A stretch of DNA of 26,173 bases, taken from positions 1 to 26,173 of the forward strand of contig USCL01000015.1 of the NCBI GenBank assembly GCA_900553145.1. The letters run 5' to 3'. Below the pieces are notes generated by a model that worked only from the letters and a program-made list of their open reading frames with translations, searched no databases and was not told where the DNA came from. Each line of letters opens with the position of its first letter. Position 1 is the stretch's first letter. The DNA comes from an uncultured Desulfovibrio sp. (GTDB lineage Bacteria; Desulfobacterota; Desulfovibrionia; Desulfovibrionales; Desulfovibrionaceae). Positions 7,882 through 16,031 of the stretch are shown piece after piece. The translations under genes were made by a program, and so were the position numbers.

Positions 7882-9117
7882 CTATTCGTACATGGGCAGA
7901 TACTGCAGCACGAAAAGGATATGGCACATCGCGGTAATACAGCCGTATATGAGCAGGACGTAAATGGTCAAGGAGCCGCCCGGCGCGCTATAGGCCGCCG
8001 CCGGGAACTTCTTGCGGCTGGCCCGCAGCATGAGGGCCGGGACGATGACCGACCAGATGGTCGCGGCAAGGCCCGCCCATCCGATGGCGGCGAGGAAGCC
8101 GTCCGGCTTGATGAGCCCGCCGAGCAGGGGCGGCAGGAAGGTCACGAGGGTCGTTTTGGCCCGGCCCATGACGGAATCGTCGAACTTGCATAGGTCAGCC
8201 ATGTAGTCGAAAAGCCCGAGCCCGGCGCCAAGGAATGAGGTTGCCACCGCGAAGAAGGAAAACGCCTCCAGCATGCGGAGGATGAAGCTGCTGTCGATGC
8301 CGGAACCGGCTGCACGGATGAGGTCCCCGACGTTGCCGCCCGCGGCGATGACGGCCTTAAACTGCTCGCGCGAGATGATCCCGTCGGCGGCCACGATCCA
8401 CGCCACATAGCAGACAAAGGCGATCAGCGTGCCATAGCGCAGGCACTTGTTGATATCAGCAGGCTTTTTGCCGAAATATTTGACAAGGCTGGGCACGGAG
8501 GCGTGGAAGCAGAACGAAGTGAGGTAGGTGGAAAGCGCGCACCAGATGAAGATGACCGCCCCGCCGCCGGAGCCGTTCTCGCCGATATCGAGCAGCACGG
8601 GCAAACGGATCTGCGACAGCATACCGGTCATGGACAGGATGAAGGTAAGCACCATGCCGCCCATCAGGATAACCGAAAGCCGATCCACGAACCGGGTGCT
8701 CCACCAAACGAAGGCTATCAAAACCAAAGAGAAGAACAGGCTTGAAGTCAGCATCCCGGGATCATTGCCCGTCACCGCCATGACGGTCTGCTGAACGGTG
8801 GACCCGCCCCCGCTCACATAGGCATATACCAGAATATACAGGACGAAGGCCACGGCAAGCCCGTTGATCGCGCTCCAAACCGGGCCAAGCGTATCTTGGA
8901 CGAGCGTGTGAAAGCTGCTGCCCGGCTCATAATGCAGATTCACTTCCAGAATCGCCTGACTCGCGCGCAGCATCAGCATCCACGTGAGGACCATCAGCAA
9001 TAGGGACCAATAAATCCACATGCCCGCCGAAATCATCGGCAGCGCCAGCATCCCGGCGCCGATAGCCGTTCCGGCGATGATCATCGTGCCGCCCAAAACA
9101 TTGCCTTGAGAACCCAT
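7882..9117 (-). CDS. aromatic amino acid permease (HAAAP family, Mtr/TnaB/TyrP-like)
   Basis: This is an inner-membrane transporter of 411 residues with about 11 hydrophobic helices, the usual size of E. coli Mtr/TyrP. These are proton-driven importers of tryptophan or tyrosine. The first helix carries GGTMIIAGTAIGAGMLALP, the hallmark of the hydroxy/aromatic amino acid permease family. SFCFHASVPSLVKYFG and FSFFAVATSFLGAGLGLFDY are further family-typical segments. The start at 9117 is preferred because GGGAGAAGG lies just upstream and the N-terminus then matches family length; an in-frame TTG at 9177 would add 20 residues with a weaker case. It ends at the terminator 7826-7859. Whether it carries tryptophan or tyrosine cannot be told. 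Confidence 0.9.
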   Translation of the reverse strand: MGSQGNVLGGTMIIAGTAIGAGMLALPMISAGMWIYWSLLLMVLTWMLMLRASQAILEVNLHYEPGSSFHTLVQDTLGPVWSAINGLAVAFVLYILVYAYVSGGGSTVQQTVMAVTGNDPGMLTSSLFFSLVLIAFVWWSTRFVDRLSVILMGGMVLTFILSMTGMLSQIRLPVLLDIGENGSGGGAVIFIWCALSTYLTSFCFHASVPSLVKYFGKKPADINKCLRYGTLIAFVCYVAWIVAADGIISREQFKAVIAAGGNVGDLIRAAGSGIDSSFILRMLEAFSFFAVATSFLGAGLGLFDYMADLCKFDDSVMGRAKTTLVTFLPPLLGGLIKPDGFLAAIGWAGLAATIWSVIVPALMLRASRKKFPAAAYSAPGGSLTIYVLLIYGCITAMCHILFVLQYLPMYE

Positions 9118-9642
9118 GCCTTCTCCCGATTGTTCCTGCATCGCGGCAGGTTTTGGGGTGAATCCCTGCGGCGACAAATTCTCCGTGCCGCACGGGCTGC
9201 TTTCTGCGGGGCATCCCGGTTACAAAAACGATAAAGAGGCGCGAGTATCCCCCAAAACAGGCGGCAGGTCTATACGTTCAGAGGGCCCGACACCCATATG
9301 GCCCGGGCAGTATCGTATAACCCCGCACCGTCACTCCCTTTGCCGTATGAAAAAACAGAAGGCATTGCCGCTTTTCGCCCCTTGTGCGGCAACAGCCCGT
9401 CCATACCGGAGGCAAGCGGCATATCGCCCCGGCAGATACAAAAACATACGTACGACACGCGCCCTTGCCCGACAGCCATATCGCCGTCAGCCAGAAACAG
9501 GGGGATCCCACCCCATTGCCCCCGCCAGACCCTGCACGCCCGGAAATCCAACAGGCTTCACCCAGCCGGACGTCATGCCATCCCGTCCGCCGCGACAAGA
9601 ACGGGAACGATGAGAAGGGGCTGCGGGCACCTGCGCCCGAAC
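9118..9642. other. intergenic region between divergent permease and MFS genes
   Basis: About 525 bases without a supportable gene; the short open frames here lack ribosome sites and resemble nothing I recognise. One inverted repeat is seen, TTGCCGC at 9365-9371 and GCGGCAA at 9386-9392 with a 14-base loop, without a T run on either strand. Base composition stays GC-rich. A remnant of a lost gene is possible but not shown. Confidence 0.4.
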
Positions 9643-9671
9643 TTGAAGGCCGCATATTTTCCTGATATATA
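9643..9671 (+). promoter_or_regulatory. sigma70-type promoter for the MFS transporter gene
   Basis: TTGAAG (9643-9648) and TATATA (9666-9671) are separated by 17 bases, in a locally AT-rich stretch. The start site near 9678 would give a leader of about 75 bases to ATG 9752. CATGT at 9681-9685 and ACATG at 9696-9700 form a small inverted repeat just past the predicted start site that might bind a repressor. Confidence 0.6.
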
Positions 9672-9751
9672 AAAGAGATACATGTGAACAAGAGTACATG
9701 CCCAACACGGCTGGCCCCATAGCGGACATGAAAAACAAGGCGGCGTGCATT

Positions 9752-11164
9752 ATGAGCTTTTCCTTACAGAAACTGGCTGGGCTGCCCGCCATCGCGGCGG
9801 CCGCCTTCTTTATGCAGGCACTGGACGCTACCATCCTCAATACGGCGCTCCCCGCCGTGGCGCGCAGCCTTGGCCGTTCCCCCTTGGCCATGCAGCTTGC
9901 CGTGGTGGGCTACACCCTCACCGTGGCCATGCTCATTCCCGTGAGCGGCTGGCTGGCCGATCGGTTCGGGACGCGGCGGGTCTTCATCTCCGCCGTAAGC
10001 TTCTTCATTTTGGGTTCCCTGCTCTGCGCCCTGTCCGTCACGCTTCCCATGCTCGTCGCCTCACGGGTATTGCAGGGCATCGGAGGGGCCATGATGATGC
10101 CGGTGGCGCGCCTCGCCGTGTTGCGGGCCTATCCCCGCACCGAGCTGGTCGCCGTGCTCAACTTCATCAGCATACCCGGGCTCGTCGGCCCCGTGGCCGG
10201 CCCCCTGCTCGGCGGCTGGCTGGTAACCTATGCCACGTGGCACTGGATCTTCCTGATCAACATCCCCATCGGGCTCATCGGCATCCTCTACGCCTACCGC
10301 ATCATGCCGGACTTCACGGCCCCGCGCCGCCCTTTCGACGGCATGGGCTTTGCCCTGTTCGGCCTGAGCCTCGTTTCCTTTGGGGACAGGGTCGGCCCCG
10401 ACTTCCTCCCTCCCGTGCTGCTCGGCGGCGGAATCATCCTGCTGGGGCTGTACATCCGCCACGCCCGGCGGCATCCCTCCCCGCTCATCAGGCTGTCGGT
10501 TTTCCGCACGCGTACCTTTTCCGTGGGCATCGGCGGGAACATCGTATCCCGTCTGGGCACAGGCTGCGTGCCGTTCCTCATGCCGCTCATGCTTCAGGTC
10601 GGGCTCGGGTACCCCGCGCTGGTGGCCGGGGCCATGATGGCTCCCACGGCCATAGGCTCCATCACCGCCAAGACGTTCGCCATGAAGGTCCTCAACCGGT
10701 TCGGCTACCGGACGACCCTCACGGGCGTCACCGTCTGCATCGGCCTCATGATCGCCCAGTTCTCCCTGCAAACGCCCACCCTGCCCTTGTGGATGCTCAT
10801 CCTCCCCCTGTTCATGCTCGGGATGGCCATGTCCACCCAGTTCACGGCCATGAACAGCATCACCCTCGGGGATCTTTCCACCGAAGACGCCAGCACCGGC
10901 AACGGGCTGCTCTCCGTGACCCAGCAGCTTTCCATCAGCTTCGGCGTGGCGAGCAGTACCGTGGTGCTCCGGTTCTACAACTCGTTCACCGCGGGGACCC
11001 TGCTCGACCATTTCCACTATACGTTCATCACCATCGGCGGGATCACCATGCTGGCCGCCTTCGTCTTCATGCTCCTGCGCAAGGACGACGGCGACAGCCT
11101 GCTGCCCGGCCGCAAGAAGCCCGTGTTTGAGACGACAAGCAATCCCACCCCTCGCAATCCCTAA
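9752..11164 (+). CDS. MFS drug-efflux transporter, DHA2 family, MdtD-like
   Basis: From ATG 9752 the product is 470 residues, almost the same as E. coli MdtD (471), and its N-terminus aligns in length with MdtD up to FFMQALDATILNTALP. This segment with its acidic residue in helix 1 is the DHA2 signature. GWLADRFGTRRVF is the loop 2-3 MFS motif A, and RVLQGIGGAMMMPVAR is family motif B/C-like. Thirteen to fourteen hydrophobic helices are visible. Such inner-membrane proteins export drugs or metabolites by proton antiport. Upstream in-frame ATGs at 9698 and 9728 are possible starts; 9752 is chosen on homology, with AAGGCGG as a weak ribosome site. It appears monocistronic, with a promoter at 9643-9671. 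Substrate unknown. Confidence 0.9.
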   Translation: MSFSLQKLAGLPAIAAAAFFMQALDATILNTALPAVARSLGRSPLAMQLAVVGYTLTVAMLIPVSGWLADRFGTRRVFISAVSFFILGSLLCALSVTLPMLVASRVLQGIGGAMMMPVARLAVLRAYPRTELVAVLNFISIPGLVGPVAGPLLGGWLVTYATWHWIFLINIPIGLIGILYAYRIMPDFTAPRRPFDGMGFALFGLSLVSFGDRVGPDFLPPVLLGGGIILLGLYIRHARRHPSPLIRLSVFRTRTFSVGIGGNIVSRLGTGCVPFLMPLMLQVGLGYPALVAGAMMAPTAIGSITAKTFAMKVLNRFGYRTTLTGVTVCIGLMIAQFSLQTPTLPLWMLILPLFMLGMAMSTQFTAMNSITLGDLSTEDASTGNGLLSVTQQLSISFGVASSTVVLRFYNSFTAGTLLDHFHYTFITIGGITMLAAFVFMLLRKDDGDSLLPGRKKPVFETTSNPTPRNP

Positions 11165-11292
11165 CCATCCACGTTGAGCGGAAAGCCGCCGAGACAAGAC
11201 GCGAACAGCGCTAGTGGATCAGCCCGTACCTCATGTGCAGAGGCGACGCGCTTGCCGGGGCCGGAGCCGAACCTCGCTTATACCATCGGCCG

Positions 11293-11332
11293 CAAAAGAA
11301 GGCGCCCTCCGTCCGTTCACGGAGAACGCCTT
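11293..11332 (-). terminator. intrinsic terminator of the malyl-CoA/glycolate operon
   Basis: AAGGCG (11299-11304) pairs with CGCCTT (11327-11332), and CTCCGT (11307-11312) with ACGGAG (11319-11324), around a 6-base loop and a 2-by-2 internal bulge. On the - strand the hairpin is followed by a T-rich tract (TTCTTTTG). It lies 24 bases past the GlcF stop codon. Confidence 0.88.
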
Positions 11333-11355
11333 CAGCAGGGAGTGGGAGGCAATGG

Positions 11356-12645
11356 TTACAGCGTGTCGGCGTACAGCTCGATGGTATGCTTGACCCGGGC
11401 GCGGTCGCCGTTCCGGGCCAGCATGTCGGACAGCTGCATCATGCACGCCGGGCATCCGGTCGCCACGACGTCGGCCCCTGTGGCGACGATGCTGTCGCGC
11501 TTCTTCTGGCCGATCTGCTGCGAAATGTCGTAGTGGGTCAGCGTGAACGAACCGCCGCAACCGCAGCAGCGGTTGGCTTCGGCCATTTCCACGAGGCTGT
11601 ACCCCGGGTTCATGCGGATGAGATCCCGAGGCTGCTTGCTCACGCCGAGGGACTTCTGAAGATGGCAGGATTCGTGATACGTCACCTTCAGCCCGCCCTT
11701 CGCGGGTTCCTCGGGGCGCACGCCCAGCACGTCCACGAGGAAGGCATTGACGTCGATGGCCTTGGGGGCAAACCGTTTAGCGGTTTCCTGCACCGAAGCG
11801 GGCAGGTTCCGCGACATTTCGGGCCAATATTCCTTGATGGTCATCGTGCAGGACGAACAGGGGGTCACAATGTAATCGAAACGGGTCCGCGAAAGGATGT
11901 CGAGGTTGTGCCCGATCATCTTTTCGACGCCCTCGCGGTCGCCGGACACCAGCGCGGGGATGCCGCAACAGGCGTAGTTGTCGGACAGGAACACCCCGAC
12001 GCCGTGGTGCTCAAAAACCTTGAGGCAGGCTTCGGACACGCCGGTGTAAATCTTGTCGCCCATGCAGCCGGGGAAAAACGCGACGCGCAGGCCGCTCTTT
12101 CCGGCGGGCTTGTCCACTTTTCCAACCTTGGAGCGCAAGGGCTTGTCCGCCAGAAGCGGCATGTGCCGATCTCCGAAAAGGCTCTTGAGCAGAGGCGCAC
12201 AGGCGGTTTTCTGGGGATTTTGCTCATCCTTCAGCAGCAGCTTCTGGAACGGCGAACCGGCGCGCAGGAGCGTATCCACCACCCGCGGGTTGGGGAGGAG
12301 CCTCCTGAAAATGGCCTTCTTGACCGGGGACAGCCCCAAGTAGCCCGTGACGATGGCCCGCGCCTCCATAAAGATTTCCAAGGTGGGCACGCCGGAAGGG
12401 CAGCTGAACTGGCACCCGCCGCACAACAGGCAGCGGGACAGTTTCTCGTTCACCGCTTCCGGGTCCTGAAGGATAAGATGCGCCAGATTTTCGACCAGAG
12501 CGATTTTGCCGCGGGTCACGTCGCCTTCCTTCCCGGTGGTGTCGAAAACCGGGCAGAAGGCCTGACAGAAACCGCATTTCATACAGGAAGCCAGTTTGTC
12601 GTCCAGAACCATCAACGACTTGGCAAGACTTGAAATCTCGTCCAT
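11356..12645 (-). CDS. glcF: glycolate oxidase iron-sulfur subunit (GlcF-like, CCG domains)
   Basis: The product is 429 residues. Two [4Fe-4S] motifs lie at the N-terminus, Cys21/24/27/31-Pro and Cys72/75/78/82-Pro. Two cysteine-rich CCG domains follow: FFPGCMG with later CCG, and YHESCHLQ with later RCCGCGG and TGCPACMMQ. This is the architecture of GlcF, the electron-transfer partner of GlcD that passes electrons from a 2-hydroxyacid to the membrane quinone pool or another carrier. It is the last gene of the operon, about 260 bases after GlcD, and is followed by a terminator. ATG 12645 has AAAGGGA upstream. The same pair serves as D-lactate dehydrogenase in Desulfovibrio, so lactate is an alternative substrate; the operon context favours glycolate. 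Confidence 0.9.
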   Translation of the reverse strand: MDEISSLAKSLMVLDDKLASCMKCGFCQAFCPVFDTTGKEGDVTRGKIALVENLAHLILQDPEAVNEKLSRCLLCGGCQFSCPSGVPTLEIFMEARAIVTGYLGLSPVKKAIFRRLLPNPRVVDTLLRAGSPFQKLLLKDEQNPQKTACAPLLKSLFGDRHMPLLADKPLRSKVGKVDKPAGKSGLRVAFFPGCMGDKIYTGVSEACLKVFEHHGVGVFLSDNYACCGIPALVSGDREGVEKMIGHNLDILSRTRFDYIVTPCSSCTMTIKEYWPEMSRNLPASVQETAKRFAPKAIDVNAFLVDVLGVRPEEPAKGGLKVTYHESCHLQKSLGVSKQPRDLIRMNPGYSLVEMAEANRCCGCGGSFTLTHYDISQQIGQKKRDSIVATGADVVATGCPACMMQLSDMLARNGDRARVKHTIELYADTL

Positions 12646-12648
12646 GAA

Positions 12649-12813
12649 TCAGTCCCTTTCCCGGACGCCCGCCGGGTGGCCGCCCGCTTCCTTCAAGGCG
12701 CGGGCGCTTCGTTCTGTGCCGGATTCGGAAGGTTGACCGCAGAGGAAACGGCAAGGGCCCCTGTCATTGGCTACGGAGCAGCGAAAGCGCCGTTCGGCCT
12801 CAACACCCTTCAT
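12649..12813 (-). CDS. possible small protein between GlcD and GlcF
   Basis: An open frame of 54 residues starts at ATG 12813 with an excellent AGGGGAGG ribosome site 5 bases upstream, and stops 3 bases before the GlcF start codon. The product is basic and has three cysteines (FRCSV, PCRFLCG) and no membrane segment. I do not recognise a family. In its favour are the ribosome site, the fit within a 259-base operon gap and the tight coupling to GlcF. Against it are its small size and GC-rich sequence, in which chance frames are common. It could be a real small protein or a leader for translational coupling of GlcF. Confidence 0.3.
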   Translation of the reverse strand: MKGVEAERRFRCSVANDRGPCRFLCGQPSESGTERSARALKEAGGHPAGVRERD

Positions 12814-12904
12814 GCCGCCTCCCCTACCGATCAAATCCTTTGAGGGCGGGCCGGGAGAAACTCGCTTTCCAACGCCCTTTCTCCCGTCCCCTTCCTTCCT
12901 ACAG

Positions 12905-14296
12905 CTAATCCCCGAAGCCCACGATCTTGCTCGGGTTGAACAACCCCTTCGGGTCAAACGCCTTGCGCAGACGCCGCGAGAACATGATCGTCCCGTGGGA
13001 CGTCTCCTGCTCCAGCCACTTGATCTTGGCTGTGCCGATGCCGTGCTCGCCGGACAGCGTGCCGCCGAGCTCCAGCGCGGCGTTGAAGAGATCGTCCACG
13101 GCCCGCTCCACGCGCGCGAATTCTTCCTTGTCGCGGCGGTCGCAGAGGATCGAGGGATGCAGGTTGCCGTCCCCGGCATGGCCGAAGGTGGCGATGGTAA
13201 CGTTGTGGCGGGCGGCGATCTCGTCAAGGGCCTTGATCATGGCCGGGATCTTGGAGCGCGGCACCGTGGCGTCCTCAAGCATCAGCGTGGGACGGCAGCG
13301 GGCCAGCGCGGGGATGGCCACGCGGCGGGCTTCCCAAATCCGGCTCTTTTCCACGGCATCGCGGGCGACCACGATTTCGGAAGCGCAGTTGTCGCGCAGC
13401 ACTTTTTCCACGATCACGGCTTCGTCCTCGACCTGCGCGGGGTGGCCGTCCACTTCGATGAGCAGCATGGCCCCGGCGTCACGGGGGAGGCCGATCTTCA
13501 CATAGTCTTCGATATAGTTGATCGAGGCCCGGTCAAGGAATTCCAGCGTACAGGGCACCACATGCGCCGCGATGATCCCGGCGACCGCCTGCGACGCGCC
13601 TTCCATGTCCTTGAACAAGGCCATCATGGCCTTGGAAGCCTTCGGCGGCGGGACGAGCTTGAGGGTGACCTTGCTCGTGACGGCGAGCGTGCCTTCGGAC
13701 CCCACCAGCAGCGGGGCGATGTTGTAGCCCGTGGCGCATTTCACGGTACGGGAGCCCGTCTTCACCAGATCCCCGGTGTTGGCGAACACTTCCATGCCCA
13801 TGACGTAGTCTTTGGTCGTCCCGTACTTGAGCCCGCGCAGGCCGCCGGAGCTTTCAGCCACGTTGCCGCCCATGGTGGACACGGACATGGAACCGGGGTC
13901 CGGAGGATAGAACAGGCCCTTGGCGGCTACGGCGGCGGCGAATTTCGCCGTTATCACGCCGGGCTGCACGGTGGCGTACAGGTCTTCCGTATTGATTTCG
14001 AGGATCTTGTCCAGCCCCTTGGTCAGGATGACGATGGTGTCGGAGCTGTCCGGGATCGTGCCGCCGGTGAGGTTCGTGCCCGAACCGCGCACGGTCATGG
14101 GGATGCCCTCGTCGTAGCAGCGTTTCACCACCTGCCCGAGCTGTTCCACTTCGGTAGGCCGCACCACGAGGCTCGGGATCATGGGCTTCAGAACCGCCGC
14201 GTCATACGCGTAGCTCTGGCGATCGGCCTCGCTCGTGAAGACATTTTCCTTGCCGACAAGCTGTTCAAATTCCTTTATGAGAGAAGCGCTGGGCAT
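12905..14296 (-). CDS. glcD: FAD-linked glycolate oxidase/dehydrogenase subunit GlcD
   Basis: The product is 463 residues of the VAO/PCMH flavoprotein family. The N-terminal FAD-binding half contains VVRPTEVEQ, VRGSGTNLTGG and PPDPGSMSVSTMGGNVAESSGG (pyrophosphate and isoalloxazine contacts). The C-terminal FAD-linked oxidase domain contains ATFGHAGDGNLHP and LSGEHGIGTAK, both conserved in GlcD and bacterial D-lactate dehydrogenases. The expected reaction is glycolate to glyoxylate with electrons passed to GlcF. GGAG lies 7 bases before ATG 14296. It is 45 bases downstream of the malic enzyme in the operon. The sequence alone does not distinguish glycolate from D-lactate; the malyl-CoA genes alongside favour glycolate/glyoxylate. 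Confidence 0.9.
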   Translation of the reverse strand: MPSASLIKEFEQLVGKENVFTSEADRQSYAYDAAVLKPMIPSLVVRPTEVEQLGQVVKRCYDEGIPMTVRGSGTNLTGGTIPDSSDTIVILTKGLDKILEINTEDLYATVQPGVITAKFAAAVAAKGLFYPPDPGSMSVSTMGGNVAESSGGLRGLKYGTTKDYVMGMEVFANTGDLVKTGSRTVKCATGYNIAPLLVGSEGTLAVTSKVTLKLVPPPKASKAMMALFKDMEGASQAVAGIIAAHVVPCTLEFLDRASINYIEDYVKIGLPRDAGAMLLIEVDGHPAQVEDEAVIVEKVLRDNCASEIVVARDAVEKSRIWEARRVAIPALARCRPTLMLEDATVPRSKIPAMIKALDEIAARHNVTIATFGHAGDGNLHPSILCDRRDKEEFARVERAVDDLFNAALELGGTLSGEHGIGTAKIKWLEQETSHGTIMFSRRLRKAFDPKGLFNPSKIVGFGD

Positions 14297-14341
14297 TGAA
14301 GTACTCCAAAGGTTGAACGTAGGGGAAAGGGCTCAGGCCGG

Positions 14342-15586
14342 TTACGACAGGCGCTTGCGGAGGTTTTCCGCCACGGACTGCGGGGCCACGGGGTTGCGGG
14401 CGATGCCGCTTTCGATGGCGGCCCTCGCCGTCGCCGCGGCAACGGCGGGCGCAACGGCGGGATCCGTCGCGGAGGGGATGATGTAGTCGGGGCTGAGCTG
14501 CTCGGGCGTGACCAGATCCGCAATGGCGTGGGCGGCGGCGATCTTCATGGCGTCGTTGATGTCCGTGGCGCGCACGTCAATGGCGCCGCGGAAGATGCCG
14601 GGGAAGGCCAGCACGTTGTTGATCTGGTTCTTGATGTCGGAGCGGCCCGTGGCCACGACCTTGGCCCCGGCCTGCGTGGCGCGCTCGATGGGCCAGATTT
14701 CCGGGATGGGGTTGGCCTGCGCGAAGATGATGGGATCTTTCGCCATACTGCGGATCATGTCCTCATTGAGGGAATCCGGCACCGAAACGCCGATGAACAC
14801 GTCCGCGCCCTTGATGGCGTCGGCGAGCGTGCCCTTCACCTTGCCGGGGTTGGTCGCCTTGGCGATGGCGTCCTTGTACTTGTTCATGCCTTCGGGGCGG
14901 CCGTCCCAGATGGGGCCCTTGGAGTCGCACATGATGACGTTCTTGAGGCCCACCGCCATGAGCAGCTTGATGATCGCCGTACCGGCGGCACCCGCGCCGC
15001 TGGTCACGACTTTAATGTCTTCGATATCCTTGCCCACGATCTTGAGGGCGTTGAGGAGTCCCGCGAGGGTCACCACGGCGGTCCCGTGCTGGTCGTCGTG
15101 GAAGATGGGGCCCTTGAAAACGCCGCGCGCCTTCAGGCTGTCCTCGATCTCGAAGCACTCGGGGGCTTTGATGTCCTCAAGGTTCACGCCGCCGAACGTG
15201 GGGGACACGAGTTCCACCAGCTCCACGATCTTGGCGGTGTCCTTCGTATCCACGCACAGGGGGAAGGCGTCCACGTCGCCGAACCGCTTGAACAGCAGGG
15301 ACTTGCCTTCCATGACCGGCATGGCCGCGCCCGCGCCGATGTCGCCGAGGCCGAGCACGGCGGTGCCGTTGGAAACCACGCACACGAAATTGGAATGGTT
15401 GGTGTAGACGTCGAGCATGGCGGGATCTTTGTTGATCTCCTTGCACGGCTCGGCAACGCCGGGGGAATAGGCCAGCGTCAGGTCATCGTTGTCGCGCGCC
15501 GGAACCTTGATGCGGATATCAATCTTGCCGACGTTGTCCTTATGCAGAGCCAAAGCTTCTTCACGGAGATTTTTGATGCGTGACAT
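14342..15586 (-). CDS. malic enzyme, NAD(P)-dependent (short form)
   Basis: The product is 414 residues and decarboxylates malate to pyruvate and CO2 with reduction of NAD(P). Catalytic residues by motif are Tyr40 (LAYSPGVAEP), Lys95 (MEGKSLLFK) and the metal-binding group at Glu137/Asp138 and Asp164/Asp165 (FHDDQHGTA). The nucleotide site is SGAGAAG (196-202). The phosphotransacetylase-like C-terminal domain of MaeB is absent, so this is the compact form common in anaerobes. ATG 15586 is supported by AGAGGA 6 bases upstream and by the conserved N-terminus; the frame remains open 44 codons further but that part is not homologous. In the operon it would convert malate released from malyl-CoA into pyruvate. 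Confidence 0.94.
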   Translation of the reverse strand: MSRIKNLREEALALHKDNVGKIDIRIKVPARDNDDLTLAYSPGVAEPCKEINKDPAMLDVYTNHSNFVCVVSNGTAVLGLGDIGAGAAMPVMEGKSLLFKRFGDVDAFPLCVDTKDTAKIVELVELVSPTFGGVNLEDIKAPECFEIEDSLKARGVFKGPIFHDDQHGTAVVTLAGLLNALKIVGKDIEDIKVVTSGAGAAGTAIIKLLMAVGLKNVIMCDSKGPIWDGRPEGMNKYKDAIAKATNPGKVKGTLADAIKGADVFIGVSVPDSLNEDMIRSMAKDPIIFAQANPIPEIWPIERATQAGAKVVATGRSDIKNQINNVLAFPGIFRGAIDVRATDINDAMKIAAAHAIADLVTPEQLSPDYIIPSATDPAVAPAVAAATARAAIESGIARNPVAPQSVAENLRKRLS

Positions 15587-16031
15587 AGGGTCCTCTTCAG
15601 CAGGGTAACGGCAGAGCGCCGGAAAAAGGGTACGACAAGAGAGCGCCGTCCCCCACGGCGATACACCTTTGTGTTCGGAATGCGGATCCCCCGTGCCGGG
15701 CGCGATCCGAGACCTCAAAAAATATGGAGCAGTTCCGCCGCCCTTCCCGATCCTGCCGGGAAGCGCGAACGCATCAGAGAATTATGAACGGTGGAAACCG
15801 GCTGCCGCCGGGAAAACGGCCTTGACGGTATGAAGAGACGTTCCGGGAGTCCGGCGCAGCCCCGAAAGAGACCCCCATCTCCCCGGGAAACAACTGCTTC
15901 CGGAGGCGGCCCGTCCCCACGCGCAACGGCGGGGACGGGCGTGCCGCTTGTCGCGCCGCAACGCCCAAAACGTCCTTTCAAACCGTCAAGGGGACGGGGC
16001 ATGCCCGGCGGGACATGCCCCTTGGGGGAAC
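15587..16031. other. 445-base gap inside the operon with three inverted repeats
   Basis: No gene is supported between the lyase (-, ending 16032) and malic enzyme (-, starting 15586). There are three perfect hairpins: GGGGCATG/CATGCCCC at 15996-16021, a 10-bp stem at 15909-15918 with 15931-15940 (GCCCGTCCCC type), and CTTCCCG/CGGGAAG at 15743-15763. None has a clear T run on either strand. They may slow transcription, protect mRNA ends after processing, or mark a second transcription start for malic enzyme-glcDF. I saw no convincing promoter. Confidence 0.5.

Noticed and set aside
9178..9642. tRNA or small gene in the permease-MFS gap
   Set aside because: No cloverleaf or T-arm consensus was found, and the small frames lack ribosome sites.
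10061..11197. Long frame antisense to the MFS transporter
   Set aside because: Composition is Glu/Gly/His/Asp-rich nonsense typical of the complement of a membrane-protein gene; the + strand frame is clearly MdtD-like.
12767..14299. 510-codon + strand frame opposite glcD
   Set aside because: Histidine- and glycine-rich shadow of glcD; no start signal or family match.
15909..16021. Terminators at the two strong hairpins after the lyase gene
   Set aside because: Neither hairpin is followed by a T run on either strand, so intrinsic termination is not supported.
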